Source: Pseudomonas graminis
Lineage (GTDB): Bacteria > Pseudomonadota > Gammaproteobacteria > Pseudomonadales > Pseudomonadaceae
Length of the DNA: 64,000 bases
Reading direction: 5' to 3'
Assembly (NCBI RefSeq): GCF_004364335.1
Contig: NZ_SOCR01000002.1
Coordinates: 372,001 to 436,000 of the forward strand
The position numbers and the translations under genes are program-made. This document shows positions 8,258 through 16,810 of this stretch, one piece after another. How positions within the stretch are numbered: position 1 is the first letter of the stretch; each line of letters opens with the position of its first letter. The notes under the pieces were generated by a model that saw nothing but the letters and a program-made list of their open reading frames with translations, had not been told where the DNA came from and searched no databases.

Positions 8258-9443
8258 TTTCGCGGCAGCACCGGACGTCGTCGAACTGTTCGAAGGCGCG
8301 CCGTGCGGCCTGGTGGTCACCGACGAAGACGGGCGGATCCTGCGCGCCAACCGCACGTTCTGCGACTGGCTGGGCTACACCGGCGACGAGCTGAGCGGCG
8401 TGCCTTTCCAGAACCTGCTCACGGTCGGCGGGCGCATCTTCCACCAGACCCACTGGGCGCCGTTGATGCGCTTGCAGGGCTCGGTGGCGGAGGTCAAGTT
8501 GAGCATCGTTCATCGCGACCGTCGGCAGATCATCATGCTGCTCAATGGCGTGCGCCGGGAGCGTGAGGGCAAGGTCTACAACGAGCTGGCGTTTTTCGGC
8601 ACGGCTGACCGGGACAAATACGAGCGCGAGCTGCTCAAGGCGCGCAAAGCGGCGGAAGAGCTGTTGCAGGAAAAAACCGCCGCCGAGGCTGCGTTGCGCC
8701 AGGCTCAGTCGGAACTCAACGAGGCTTACGAAACCGCCCAGCGGCGGGCGACGTTCGCCGAACAGATGGTGGCGATCGTCAGCCACGACCTGAAGAACCC
8801 CCTCACCGCGATCAAGATGGCCACCGACCTGCTCGCTCGCGGTGAACACACGGCCCAGGAAACCCGGTTGTTCAAGCACGTAGGCGATTCGGTGCAGCGC
8901 GCCACCCGGATGATCGCCGACCTGCTCGACCTGACGGTGATACGAGTCGGGCGCGGCATCAGCGTCCACCCCACGGAAGTGGATCTGCACACCTTCATTG
9001 GTCATTGCGTTGCGGAACTGCGCGTTGCTTTCCCGCGAGCGGAACTGGCGCACTGCTCGGATAGCACGGGGCTCGTGGCGCTGGATAACGATCGTCTGTT
9101 TCAGGTGATCGGCAACCTCACGGCGAACAGCGTGGCGTATGGGGACGTTGCCCGACCGGTAACGATTACTTCCGCGCTGGAGGCCGGGACGGTGGTGATT
9201 GCCGTGCATAACTTCGGTCCGGTCATTCCCGAAACGCATCGCACCCGTCTGTTCGAGCCGTTGACCCGCGGCGCGGCCGTCCATGCGGACCTGCGAAGCG
9301 TGGGCTTGGGGTTGTTCATCGTCCGCGAAATCGCCCGGGCCCATGGTGGTGACGTGTCCGTGGTGTCTGACGCGTTGGAAGGCACGACCTTCACGGTGAG
9401 ACTTCCGCGGTGTGCCGGTGAAGCGGTGGCGTCCGGGGAGTGA
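8247..9443 (+). CDS. PAS-domain sensor histidine kinase, partner of the RsbQ-like protein
   Basis: A 398-residue soluble kinase with no membrane segment. Order: PAS domain at about 12-125 (VELFEGAPCGLVVTDEDG, then NRTFCDWLGYTGDEL), a coiled coil at about 130-175, a HisKA domain with His180 in VSHDLKNPL, and a HATPase with the N-box region near NLTANSVAYGD and GLGLFIVREIARAHGG. There is no receiver domain, and no response regulator gene lies beside it. I chose the ATG at 8247, inside the end of the upstream gene, over the start at 8187, because the PAS domain then begins near residue 10 and the 11-bp overlap is typical of coupled genes. Architecture from the PAS through the coiled coil parallels RsbP, but with a kinase in place of the PP2C phosphatase. 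Confidence 0.88.
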   Translation: MPSDFAAAPDVVELFEGAPCGLVVTDEDGRILRANRTFCDWLGYTGDELSGVPFQNLLTVGGRIFHQTHWAPLMRLQGSVAEVKLSIVHRDRRQIIMLLNGVRREREGKVYNELAFFGTADRDKYERELLKARKAAEELLQEKTAAEAALRQAQSELNEAYETAQRRATFAEQMVAIVSHDLKNPLTAIKMATDLLARGEHTAQETRLFKHVGDSVQRATRMIADLLDLTVIRVGRGISVHPTEVDLHTFIGHCVAELRVAFPRAELAHCSDSTGLVALDNDRLFQVIGNLTANSVAYGDVARPVTITSALEAGTVVIAVHNFGPVIPETHRTRLFEPLTRGAAVHADLRSVGLGLFIVREIARAHGGDVSVVSDALEGTTFTVRLPRCAGEAVASGE

Positions 9444-9453
9444 GCATTCATCT

Positions 9454-9657
9454 GTAGGACTGGCTTCAGCCGGGAAGGCGTCGGTAGTCACCGCAGAATT
9501 GGTGGCGTTCGCACCGGCCTCTTCCCGGCTAAAGCCGGTCCCACTAATCGACCGCGTGCTCATAGTAGGACCGGCTTTAGCCGGGAAGACGTCGGCGGTC
9601 ACACTGCAAAATTGATGGTGCCCACACAGGCCTCTTCCCGGCTGAAGCCGGTCCTAC
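9454..9657. repeat. REP elements, family A, four copies
   Basis: Four copies of a 24-bp palindrome-bearing unit (GTAGGACCGGCTTCAGCCGG then GAAG, with small variants) lie at 9454-9477, 9521-9544 (inverted), 9565-9588 and 9634-9657 (inverted). They form two back-to-back REPIN-like pairs. Each unit can fold as CCGGCTNNAGCCGG. They fill the gap between the convergent kinase and RidA-like genes. The same family recurs at 20069, 26923 and 39664. Confidence 0.9.
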
Positions 9658-9667
9658 TAAAAACCAA

Positions 9668-10096
9668 TCAGTCTCTGGGCATCAGCGCTGCCACCGCTTC
9701 GATCTCGATCAACATGCCGTCCAACGCCAGGCGCGGGACCGGGATCAGTGTGCACGCCGGCTTCATGTGGCCCAACCATGCGAGATCCGCCTGCTCGACC
9801 CACACGCGCAACCGTTCTTCCGAGTGATCAACCATCAGCAGCGTCAGCTTGAAGATATGGCGGAGGTCGGCCCCGCGAGATTGCAGGACGGTGCGGACAT
9901 TGGCGATCGCTTGCGCTGCCTGTTCGGCAAAGACAGGGGACAGTTGCCCTTGAGCATCCTCCCCACCCTGCCCGGCGACAAACAGCCACTCGGCGCCCGG
10001 GGCAACGACGGCGAGGTGGGAATAGGCGTTGGGGGCGGGATCGTACAAGCCTTGTGGGTTGTACAACGTAAACGGAGCAGCGGGGGCGTGCGTCAT
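9668..10096 (-). CDS. RidA/YjgF/YER057c family protein
   Basis: A 142-residue member of the RidA superfamily, in which the archetype hydrolyses reactive enamine/imine intermediates. The start (TLYNPQGLYDPAPNAYSHL), a GEWLFVAGQGG-like strand, the central helix (QAAQAIANVRTVLQSRG) and the C-terminal LDGMLIEIEAVAAL strand fit the fold. The arginine that binds the ligand carboxylate in true RidA is not evident at the usual C-terminal position (the segment reads VPRLALDGMLIEIE), so it belongs to one of the divergent subfamilies and the imine deaminase role is uncertain. AGGA lies about nine bases upstream of the ATG. It is transcribed in the same direction as the DUF2252 gene upstream, separated by a hairpin. 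Confidence 0.85.
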   Translation of the reverse strand: MTHAPAAPFTLYNPQGLYDPAPNAYSHLAVVAPGAEWLFVAGQGGEDAQGQLSPVFAEQAAQAIANVRTVLQSRGADLRHIFKLTLLMVDHSEERLRVWVEQADLAWLGHMKPACTLIPVPRLALDGMLIEIEAVAALMPRD

Positions 10097-10132
10097 GGCA
10101 GTGATCCTGAACGTGAGGGCGCCCAGTCTCGA

Positions 10133-10152
10133 ACCTCCACCTAAGTGGAGGT
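10133..10152 (-). terminator. Hairpin after the DUF2252 gene
   Basis: ACCTCCAC and GTGGAGGT form a perfect 8-bp stem around a CTAA loop, 22 bp past the DUF2252 stop and before the RidA-like start. No run of T follows, so it may be a weak terminator or an RNA-processing or stabilising hairpin rather than a classical intrinsic terminator. Confidence 0.4.
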
Positions 10153-10174
10153 CAAGCAGGCGCAGACGTTTGAA

Positions 10175-11359
10175 TCAATTTTCCAGCGCATACCGCCGGC
10201 AATGTTCCAGATAGCCTTGCTCGTGGCTGCCCACCAGATGCACGACGTTGCTCCACAACCACGACGGCGCGTCCAGCGTGTGCGAGCGGTTGAGCTGCAG
10301 TTCGCGCATCCACGACGAGCGCGTGGACAGGTCCATCTGCCGGGCGTGGGCCAGACCAACGACGCGAGCCAGGTAACCGGCGGCTTTCATGGCTTCGCGT
10401 TCGCTCAGTTGATCGAGTTCGAGCTTCATGTCCTGGGGCAGCAGTTCGCGTATGAAGAAGCCGTGATCCAGCATCCGCGTAGCGATCATCCGGTTGCCCA
10501 GACCTGGCGACAGGTGCCGGGCACCTTCCACCACGCGCTTGCCGTTGTCCCGGGGCATGCCCGCCCGCGGGGTACGCGGCGCGGCGGCAGCGACGGCTTC
10601 CTTGACATCGAGCAGGCAATATTCCTGATCCTCATCGTCGCCCACGCTCAACAGGACCGCATAGCGAAGCAGGCCCAGCGAGCTGCAACCCTTCACCCAA
10701 TACGCGCAATCGAGCATCTCGACGCGGTCATCCTTGGATCGACCCTTCAGCGACGTCACCAGGGCATGAATCTCCGGCGTCGCGCACAGGTCTTTCAGGG
10801 CATGACGCTCATCGCGGGATAACGACCAGAAATGCTTGCCGAGCGGAATGGTCGGCCGCGTGTCTTCGATGCGCTCCTGGGCAAGGTGCTTCCAGGTCCT
10901 CTGAACGGCGCTGCGCATCCCGGCCTTCACCTGCGCCGGGCGGGCGGGCTCCTCATCGGCGCCGTCTTCGAACGCCAGCTCATAACCCTGCATCATCTCT
11001 TCGAGCATTCTGGCGGTGGCGACGCCGGGCAGATCAGAGCCCCGGGCAGCGGTGGCCAGCGACAGCGCCAGACGCACCAGGTCGTGGGCCGGGTTGCCGA
11101 TCACCGTCTGATCCAGGTCGCGGATGTGAATATCGATGCGCCCTTTGGAATCCCCGGTAGGACCGAGGTTACCGGCGTGACAGTCCCCGCAGATCCACAC
11201 CGGCGGGCCGCTGGGCAGACGCCGGCCGGACTGGCTGTGCAGCCATTCGTAAAACTGCACCGTGCTGCCGCGCACATAAGCGTGGGCGGAACGGGCCATT
11301 TTCAGATTGCGCAATTCGTTGAGTGGCTTGAGGCGTGCGGACGGTCGAGGGGTCTTCAT
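10175..11359 (-). CDS. DUF2252 family protein, kinase-like fold inferred
   Basis: A 394-residue DUF2252 (PF10009) protein of unknown function. The N-terminal third holds MARSAHAYVRGS, then WICGDCHAGNLGP and DIHIRDLDQTVIGNPAHDLVRL. The GDxHxxN and later DxD spacing resembles the catalytic and metal-binding loops of aminoglycoside-phosphotransferase-like kinases, which suggests a phosphotransfer role (inference). The ATG at 11359 was chosen over 11401 because homologous content begins near KPLNELRNLKMARSAH; the ribosome site is weak. No signal peptide or membrane segment is seen. It reads in the same direction as the upstream GGDEF-EAL gene, with a 117-bp gap. Its substrate is unknown. Confidence 0.85.
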   Translation of the reverse strand: MKTPRPSARLKPLNELRNLKMARSAHAYVRGSTVQFYEWLHSQSGRRLPSGPPVWICGDCHAGNLGPTGDSKGRIDIHIRDLDQTVIGNPAHDLVRLALSLATAARGSDLPGVATARMLEEMMQGYELAFEDGADEEPARPAQVKAGMRSAVQRTWKHLAQERIEDTRPTIPLGKHFWSLSRDERHALKDLCATPEIHALVTSLKGRSKDDRVEMLDCAYWVKGCSSLGLLRYAVLLSVGDDEDQEYCLLDVKEAVAAAAPRTPRAGMPRDNGKRVVEGARHLSPGLGNRMIATRMLDHGFFIRELLPQDMKLELDQLSEREAMKAAGYLARVVGLAHARQMDLSTRSSWMRELQLNRSHTLDAPSWLWSNVVHLVGSHEQGYLEHCRRYALEN

Positions 11360-11476
11360 GAATAATTCTTTGCAGGGAGATGTAGCGTTGACTCGCCCCA
11401 AAGAGAAATGTTGCGGAATGTTTCGCGATATCGCGACAGCTGACCTGCATCATCTCCGTTGCCGGGCTGCGCCGCG

Positions 11477-14362
11477 TTACAGCAACGCGCTCAAATCCAG
11501 CTTGTCCTGGGGCACCGGCATCGAGAAGTAGTAACCCTGAGCCTGACCCGCGCCCATTTCCCGCAGCAGTTCCAGGGTCGCGGCGTCTTCAACGCCCTCT
11601 GCCACTACGCTCAGCCCAAGGGATTCGGCCATGCGCACAATGGCGCGGACGATGGCCCGGCTGCGGGAGCTGGTGGTCAGTTCAAGGGTGAAGGACTTGT
11701 CGATTTTCAGCCCGCTGAAGTGGTACTGGTGCACGTAACTGAGGGACGAGAACCCGGCGCCGAAATCATCGAGGACCACCGACACGCCGTTGTCAGCCAG
11801 GTGCTTCATGGCCTGACGCGCCAGCTCCGGCTCGGCCACCAGCGCGCCCTCGGTGAGTTCCAGGCAGATGCGCGACGGCGCTACGCCATGCTGGCTGAGC
11901 AAACCGAGGACTTCGCTGGAAAATTCCGGGCGGGTGATGCTGTAGCTGGAGCAGTTGACGTGCACCGTCGGCCAGTGCGCGTGGTCGGGATGGGCGAGAA
12001 TCACCACCACCTGCTGCAGCATGTAGAGGTCCAGCCGGCCGATCAGGCGCAGGCCTTCCAGTGCCGGCAGAAACTGCCCCGGCGCGACGATCCGGCCATC
12101 GGCCTGACGCCAGCGAATAAGGGCTTCGAGGGCCAGAATCCGGCCGCTGGCCACATCGATGATCGGCTGGAAATACGGCACCAGTTCGTCGGTGCGCTTG
12201 AGGGCATTGCGCAGCGCGGTCTCTTGCTCCATCTGGTCGGACACCTCGCGGCGCACTTCCTGGTTGAACACCGCGTAGCTGTCACGACCGGCATTCTTGA
12301 CCCGGTACATCGCGGTGTCGGCGTCGCGAAGCAAATCCGCCGGCTCGCTGTGAAACTGCAGATCGGCGCCGACCACGCCGATGCTGCACGACGAAAACAC
12401 CGCGTGGCCGTCAATGTAGAACGGCACGTCGAAGGCCAGCAGTATGCGCTCGGCGATCGCCACGGTGACGTCCGGCGGCGCGGCGTAAGCCAGCACCGCG
12501 AATTCATCGCCGCCCAGCCGCGCGAGCAAATCGCTGTCGCGCATGCAGTGGCGCAAGCGGTCGGCGGCCTGGATCAACAGCAGATCGCCCGAGTGATGGC
12601 CGAGGCTGTCGTTGACCATCTTGAAGCGGTCGAGGTCGATGAACATCACCGCCAGCTCCTCGCCCTTGTCGCAGAAATCCTGCCACGCGCCTTTGAGCCG
12701 CTGCTGCAGATAGCTGCGGTTGGGCAGCCCGGTCAGCGAGTCGTGGGCGTTTTCGTGCTGCAGCTTGGCGTTGGCGTAGTCCAGCTCCCGTGTACGGTCC
12801 TGAACCCGCGCTTCCAGGCGCAGATTGGCAGTGTGGATGGCCTCGGCCGCGCTGCGTCGGGACAGGGCCGTGTCGATGTGGCGTGACACGAAGGTGAGCA
12901 GTTCCTGATCGCGCAACGAATAGCTGACATGGGAGGTGTAGCTCTGCACCGCCAGCACACCGCGCACCACGTCGCCGTCGAACAACGGAATGCCCAGCCA
13001 CGAACTCGACCGGTTGACCTCGTTCTGCAGGGTGATCTCGCCGATGCTTTCCAGCCAGCGCGCCTCGGCGCCGTCGATCAGACACGGCCGGCGCTGGCGG
13101 ATGACGTATTCGGTAAAGCCGCGCTCGCCACGGCGCGGATCGGGTCGGCGGGTCAGGCGTTCGTCCACGTAGTACGGGAAGGTGACTTCACCGGTGGCGT
13201 CGTCGAACAGCGCGATATAGAAGTTAAGGGCAAACAGCAGTTCGCCGACGATGCCGTGCAGGCTCTTGAACAAGTCGGTCATGTCACCGGGCTGGCTGGA
13301 CAACTCGGTGATCTGGAACAGCGCGCTCTGCAAATGCTCGGCGCGTTCGCGGTCGGCCACTTCGTTGCGCAGGGCATCGTTGAGGCGGGACAGCTCAAGC
13401 GTGCGGCGGGCGACGGTTTCTTCGAGCTGCGCGCGGTGCAGAATCCGGTCCAGGGCCATCGCCACGTGGCGGGCCACCACCAAAAACAGTTCCTGATCCT
13501 CGACGCTGTAGACCCGGGCGACGTCGTAGACCTGCATCGCCAGCATGCCGAACACGTCGTCGGAGGCGTTTTTCAGCGGCGCGCCCATCCAGAATTCGGG
13601 GCGATGACCGACGCAGTGGAAGCGGTCCAGCGCCCGCGCCCGCTCGATGGCGGCGGCGTCGACGAACAGGGCCTGCTCGGTGGTCAGCACATAGCCGGTC
13701 ATGGACAGCCGCTGGCGGTCGAGAAACTCGTAGGTTTCCGCTTCCAGGGCGTCGACGTCAGTGATGTCGATGTAATACGGGTAAGTGATTTTGCCGCTGT
13801 GGCTTTCGTACAGCGCCAGGTAGAAGTTTTCCGCGTCGATCAGGGTCGAGAGCTGCTTGTGCACGCCCTGTAAAAACGCCGAACGGTCACGGGTGGAGCT
13901 GGCCAGGTAGGTGATTTCATAGAGGACGCGCTGGGTCGCCTGTGCCCGGGCCAGCGCATCGGTCTGCAGGCGCAGGCCGAGACGTCCGGCCAGCTCGGCG
14001 AAAAACGGATCGTCGGACTGGGCGTCCGGCATCAACAGCCAGCCCAGGGCGGACTCGCCATGCCCGGTCACCCAACGCTGCAAATGGTGCTTGCGGCAGT
14101 AGCCGTCGAATTCTTCACGGGGTATCAACGTCGGCCAGTCCGTGGCGGAACTGCCCCGCCCCAGCAGATGCATTTGCTGGCCGGCACGGTAAGCGGCCCA
14201 GCTCAACTCCGGTGCAGACTGGCGGGCGGCGCGCAGCAAGGCGTCCAGCGAATTCTCCCCGGTCAAACCACCCACGGCCGACAGGCCGTTATCGCCGGGT
14301 GCAGAGATCCGCTCGTCGGCAATCGGCGGGTACCCGGACAGGGTCGAAAGTGGGGAATTCAT
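11477..14362 (-). CDS. GAF-GAF-GGDEF-EAL cyclic di-GMP signalling protein
   Basis: A 961-residue cytoplasmic protein. After an N-terminal region of about 150 residues come two similar GAF-type sensory domains (about 165-310 and 355-510, both with an ITYPYYID/VTFPYYVD strand), a coiled coil, a GGDEF domain (DSLTGLPNR, RLGGDEFAVL) and an EAL domain (LEALIRWRQ, ELTEGALV, LDDFGAGFSSLSYV, DKSF, AEGVED). The active GGDEF motif is intact and an RxxD inhibitory site (RDSD) lies five residues before it; the EAL metal-binding residues also look complete, so both cyclase and phosphodiesterase activities are possible. The ATG at 14362 has GGAGCG just upstream; the longer frames to 14401 or 14488 lack a ribosome site. 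Confidence 0.92.
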   Translation of the reverse strand: MNSPLSTLSGYPPIADERISAPGDNGLSAVGGLTGENSLDALLRAARQSAPELSWAAYRAGQQMHLLGRGSSATDWPTLIPREEFDGYCRKHHLQRWVTGHGESALGWLLMPDAQSDDPFFAELAGRLGLRLQTDALARAQATQRVLYEITYLASSTRDRSAFLQGVHKQLSTLIDAENFYLALYESHSGKITYPYYIDITDVDALEAETYEFLDRQRLSMTGYVLTTEQALFVDAAAIERARALDRFHCVGHRPEFWMGAPLKNASDDVFGMLAMQVYDVARVYSVEDQELFLVVARHVAMALDRILHRAQLEETVARRTLELSRLNDALRNEVADRERAEHLQSALFQITELSSQPGDMTDLFKSLHGIVGELLFALNFYIALFDDATGEVTFPYYVDERLTRRPDPRRGERGFTEYVIRQRRPCLIDGAEARWLESIGEITLQNEVNRSSSWLGIPLFDGDVVRGVLAVQSYTSHVSYSLRDQELLTFVSRHIDTALSRRSAAEAIHTANLRLEARVQDRTRELDYANAKLQHENAHDSLTGLPNRSYLQQRLKGAWQDFCDKGEELAVMFIDLDRFKMVNDSLGHHSGDLLLIQAADRLRHCMRDSDLLARLGGDEFAVLAYAAPPDVTVAIAERILLAFDVPFYIDGHAVFSSCSIGVVGADLQFHSEPADLLRDADTAMYRVKNAGRDSYAVFNQEVRREVSDQMEQETALRNALKRTDELVPYFQPIIDVASGRILALEALIRWRQADGRIVAPGQFLPALEGLRLIGRLDLYMLQQVVVILAHPDHAHWPTVHVNCSSYSITRPEFSSEVLGLLSQHGVAPSRICLELTEGALVAEPELARQAMKHLADNGVSVVLDDFGAGFSSLSYVHQYHFSGLKIDKSFTLELTTSSRSRAIVRAIVRMAESLGLSVVAEGVEDAATLELLREMGAGQAQGYYFSMPVPQDKLDLSALL

Positions 14363-14684
14363 AGGCGCTCCATTGCCAGCGTCGGACTGAGCTATCTTCA
14401 TGGGGTGTGACAGAAGGTTGCAAGCGGCATATTCGTATTTGCGGTCTATTCGCGACGAAAAAACCGTATTCCACGACATTAATGGCAATTACCCGCCGTA
14501 CGGCCCTATAGCGGCCTGAAAACTGAAAGATTTAACCCGGCACTCTGTTTACACAGTGCGCTCACACGGCTTGTCAGCAAGCCTGACAGTGACGGTTTCA
14601 TGTTTCCGCATTGACCTTTGAGCGCGCTCGCCTGTCACTGATTGCTGTTACCTGTCTTTTTGCCCCACTGGAGATGATCACCCA
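14363..14684. other. Divergent intergenic region
   Basis: This 322-bp gap lies between the leftward GGDEF-EAL gene and the rightward alcohol dehydrogenase and should hold both promoters. It contains an imperfect palindrome, GCACTCTG then GTTTA-rich centre then CACAGTGC, near 14540-14560, and a GGCTT/AAGCC inverted repeat just after it. No protein-coding frame with a ribosome site was found. A GGAG lies upstream of the dehydrogenase ATG. Confidence 0.4.
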
Positions 14685-15749
14685 ATGATCAAGACTTACA
14701 GCTACGCCGCGCAAAAACCCACTGACAAACTCGCCCCGCTGCAGATCGAGCGCCGCGAGCCGGGCGCCGATGACGTGCAGATCGACATCCTGTTCTGCGG
14801 TGTCTGCCACTCGGACCTGCACACCGCGCGCAACGAATGGAACAACACCCTGTATCCGTCGGTGCCGGGCCACGAGATCGTCGGCAAAGTCACCGCAGTC
14901 GGCGCCAATGTCACCCACTTCAAGGTCGGCGACCTCGCCGGTGTCGGCTGCATGGTCGACAGTTGCCAGCACTGCGCGTCATGCGCGGAAGGCGAAGAGC
15001 AATACTGCGAGAACGGCTTCACCGGTACGTACAACGGTCCGGTGTTTGGCGGCGAGAACACCTTTGGTGGCTACTCCGACAAGATCGTGGTGAAAGAAAA
15101 GTTCGTCCTGAAGATTTCCCACAGCGACAACCTCGCCGCCGTCGCGCCGTTGCTCTGCGCCGGCATCACCACCTACTCGCCGCTGCATCACTGGAAAGTC
15201 GGTCCGGGCAAGAAGGTCGGCGTCGTCGGGCTGGGCGGTCTCGGTCACATGGCGGTGAAGATCGCCCACGCCATGGGCGCCCACGTGGTGCTGTTCACCA
15301 CCTCGCCTAACAAGCGTGAAGACGGCCTGCGCCTCGGCGCCGATGAAGTCATCGTCTCGAAAAACGCCGATGAGATGGCCACCCAGACCAATCAGCTCGA
15401 CTTCATCCTCAACACCGTGGCGGCGCCGCACAACCTTGATCCGTTCCTGAACCTGCTCAAGCGCGACGGCACCATGACCCTGGTGGGCGCGCCGGATCAG
15501 CCGCACCCGTCGCCAGGCGTGTTCAACCTGATCTTCAAACGCCGCAGTATCGCCGGCTCGCTCATCGGCGGCATTCAGGAAACCCAGGACATGCTGGATT
15601 TCTGCGCCAAACACGGCATCGTCTCCGACATCGAGATGATCCACATGAAGGACATCAACGAAGCCTACGAGCGCATGATCAAGGGTGACGTGAAGTACCG
15701 CTTCGTCATCGACATGGCGACTCTGAAAGAAGAAGCGTCGGCCGCCTGA
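14685..15749 (+). CDS. Zinc-dependent NAD(P) alcohol dehydrogenase (YahK/CAD type)
   Basis: A 354-residue medium-chain dehydrogenase of the cinnamyl alcohol dehydrogenase/YahK group, which usually reduces aldehydes with NADPH. Catalytic zinc ligands are in CGVCHSDLH (near residue 43) and PGHEIVGKV, and the structural zinc cysteines are in SCQHCASCAEGEEQYCENG. The nucleotide-binding motif is VGVVGLGGLGHMAVKIAHAMGA, here quoted as its glycine core GLGGLG. GGAG precedes the ATG. It lies upstream of the PaoABC-type oxidoreductase, on the same strand but 390 bp away, so the pair could act together on aldehydes, with this enzyme reducing and PaoABC oxidising them. Substrate is not determinable from sequence. 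Confidence 0.92.
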   Translation: MIKTYSYAAQKPTDKLAPLQIERREPGADDVQIDILFCGVCHSDLHTARNEWNNTLYPSVPGHEIVGKVTAVGANVTHFKVGDLAGVGCMVDSCQHCASCAEGEEQYCENGFTGTYNGPVFGGENTFGGYSDKIVVKEKFVLKISHSDNLAAVAPLLCAGITTYSPLHHWKVGPGKKVGVVGLGGLGHMAVKIAHAMGAHVVLFTTSPNKREDGLRLGADEVIVSKNADEMATQTNQLDFILNTVAAPHNLDPFLNLLKRDGTMTLVGAPDQPHPSPGVFNLIFKRRSIAGSLIGGIQETQDMLDFCAKHGIVSDIEMIHMKDINEAYERMIKGDVKYRFVIDMATLKEEASAA

Positions 15750-16138
15750 TGCTTGAAGTTCCGGGCCGGTTTCGCCAGCCCGGTTCAGCCGTAACATTCT
15801 GTGTGTTTTCCGCCTGAGAAATAACGGCAACCATCCCCCGGTGCCTCGGTCACAACCCTTGAGCCATGGCCTGCACCGCCTGCTTTTGCTGATCCCGACA
15901 AGGCGCCAGCCCTCGCCGCTGACACAAGCGCCACGGATTAGAGAAAACGACTCACAAGTGCATGCGCCGATTCAACTGAATGCAGTGTCTGCACATTGGT
16001 TATCGTTCAAGACTGCCGTCACTTTCAATGCTGCCGATGGTCCAGCCATACCGGATGCCGCTCCACCTGTCGTCCCTGCCCGCGCGTCCGCCCACCGTCG
16101 GCCGCCAGGTTGACCCAACGCTGACGAGGAACCCGTTC
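15750..16138. other. Intergenic region upstream of paoA
   Basis: A 389-bp stretch with no supported gene. Short open frames exist on both strands but lack ribosome sites and recognisable content. It probably holds the promoter and untranslated leader of paoABC. No REP element is present. Confidence 0.4.
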
Positions 16139-16810
16139 ATGACCGATCAGCCTGATCGCCCCAACAAGCAAGAAGTGTCTTGTGACCTCAAGGCCTTCAC
16201 TGTCCCCTCCCGCCGTAACTTTCTGAAATCCATCGGCGTGTCCAGCCTCGCTGCCGCAACGGCGCCGATCTGGACCCAGGCCCTGGAAGCCCAGGCGGCT
16301 GTCGCCGATGACCTGGACCCGCCTGCGGCCGACGAACGCCGCATGACCCTGAAGGTCAACGGCCAGGCCCACACCTTGAACCTGCCGGCAAACGCCGCGC
16401 TGCTCGACGTGCTGCGCGATCGCCTGCAACTCACCGGTACCAAGAAAGGCTGCGATCACGGCCAGTGCGGCGCCTGCACCGTTCACGTCAACGGCGTGGC
16501 GATCAATTCGTGCCTGTCCCTGGCGGCGATGCACGAAGGCGACGACATCACCACCATCGAAGGCCTGGCGCAGAACGGCACATTGCACCCGGTGCAGGAG
16601 GCGTTCTGGGAACACGATGCCTACCAGTGCGGCTATTGCACTTCGGGGCAGATCATGAGCGCGGCGGCGTTGTTGAAAGACAAAAACATCGGCACCGACG
16701 ATCACAGCGTGCGCGAAGCCATGAGCGGCAACATTTGCCGTTGCGGCGCGTACAAGAACATCCTCGCGGCGATCCAGTCGGCGCGCATCAAAGTCCAGGA
16801 GGTGAGCTGA
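16139..16810 (+). CDS. paoA: Aldehyde oxidoreductase, 2Fe-2S subunit
   Basis: The 223-residue small subunit of a PaoABC-type periplasmic molybdenum aldehyde oxidoreductase. A twin-arginine signal ([10 protein letters not shown], about residues 23-32) precedes the mature part. A plant-ferredoxin-like 2Fe-2S site follows ([15 protein letters not shown]), then the second 2Fe-2S site of the xanthine oxidase family (QCGYCTSGQ and GNICRCGAY). It passes electrons from the molybdenum subunit to FAD. I chose the ATG at 16139 because it places the Tat motif at the usual position; the longer frame from 15980 has no homologous content. Its stop overlaps the paoB start by one base. Confidence 0.93.
   Translation: MTDQPDRPNKQEVSCDLKAFTVPSRRNFLKSIGVSSLAAATAPIWTQALEAQAAVADDLDPPAADERRMTLKVNGQAHTLNLPANAALLDVLRDRLQLTGTKKGCDHGQCGACTVHVNGVAINSCLSLAAMHEGDDITTIEGLAQNGTLHPVQEAFWEHDAYQCGYCTSGQIMSAAALLKDKNIGTDDHSVREAMSGNICRCGAYKNILAAIQSARIKVQEVS

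Noticed and set aside
10040..10068. GTACAA motifs 12 bp apart, similar to the crt operator half-sites
   Set aside because: They lie inside the RidA-like coding sequence and arise from a repeated Leu-Tyr codon pattern; they are direct, not inverted, repeats.
11459..12886. 475-residue open frame opposite the GGDEF-EAL gene
   Set aside because: Antisense shadow; the minus strand carries full GGDEF and EAL motifs.
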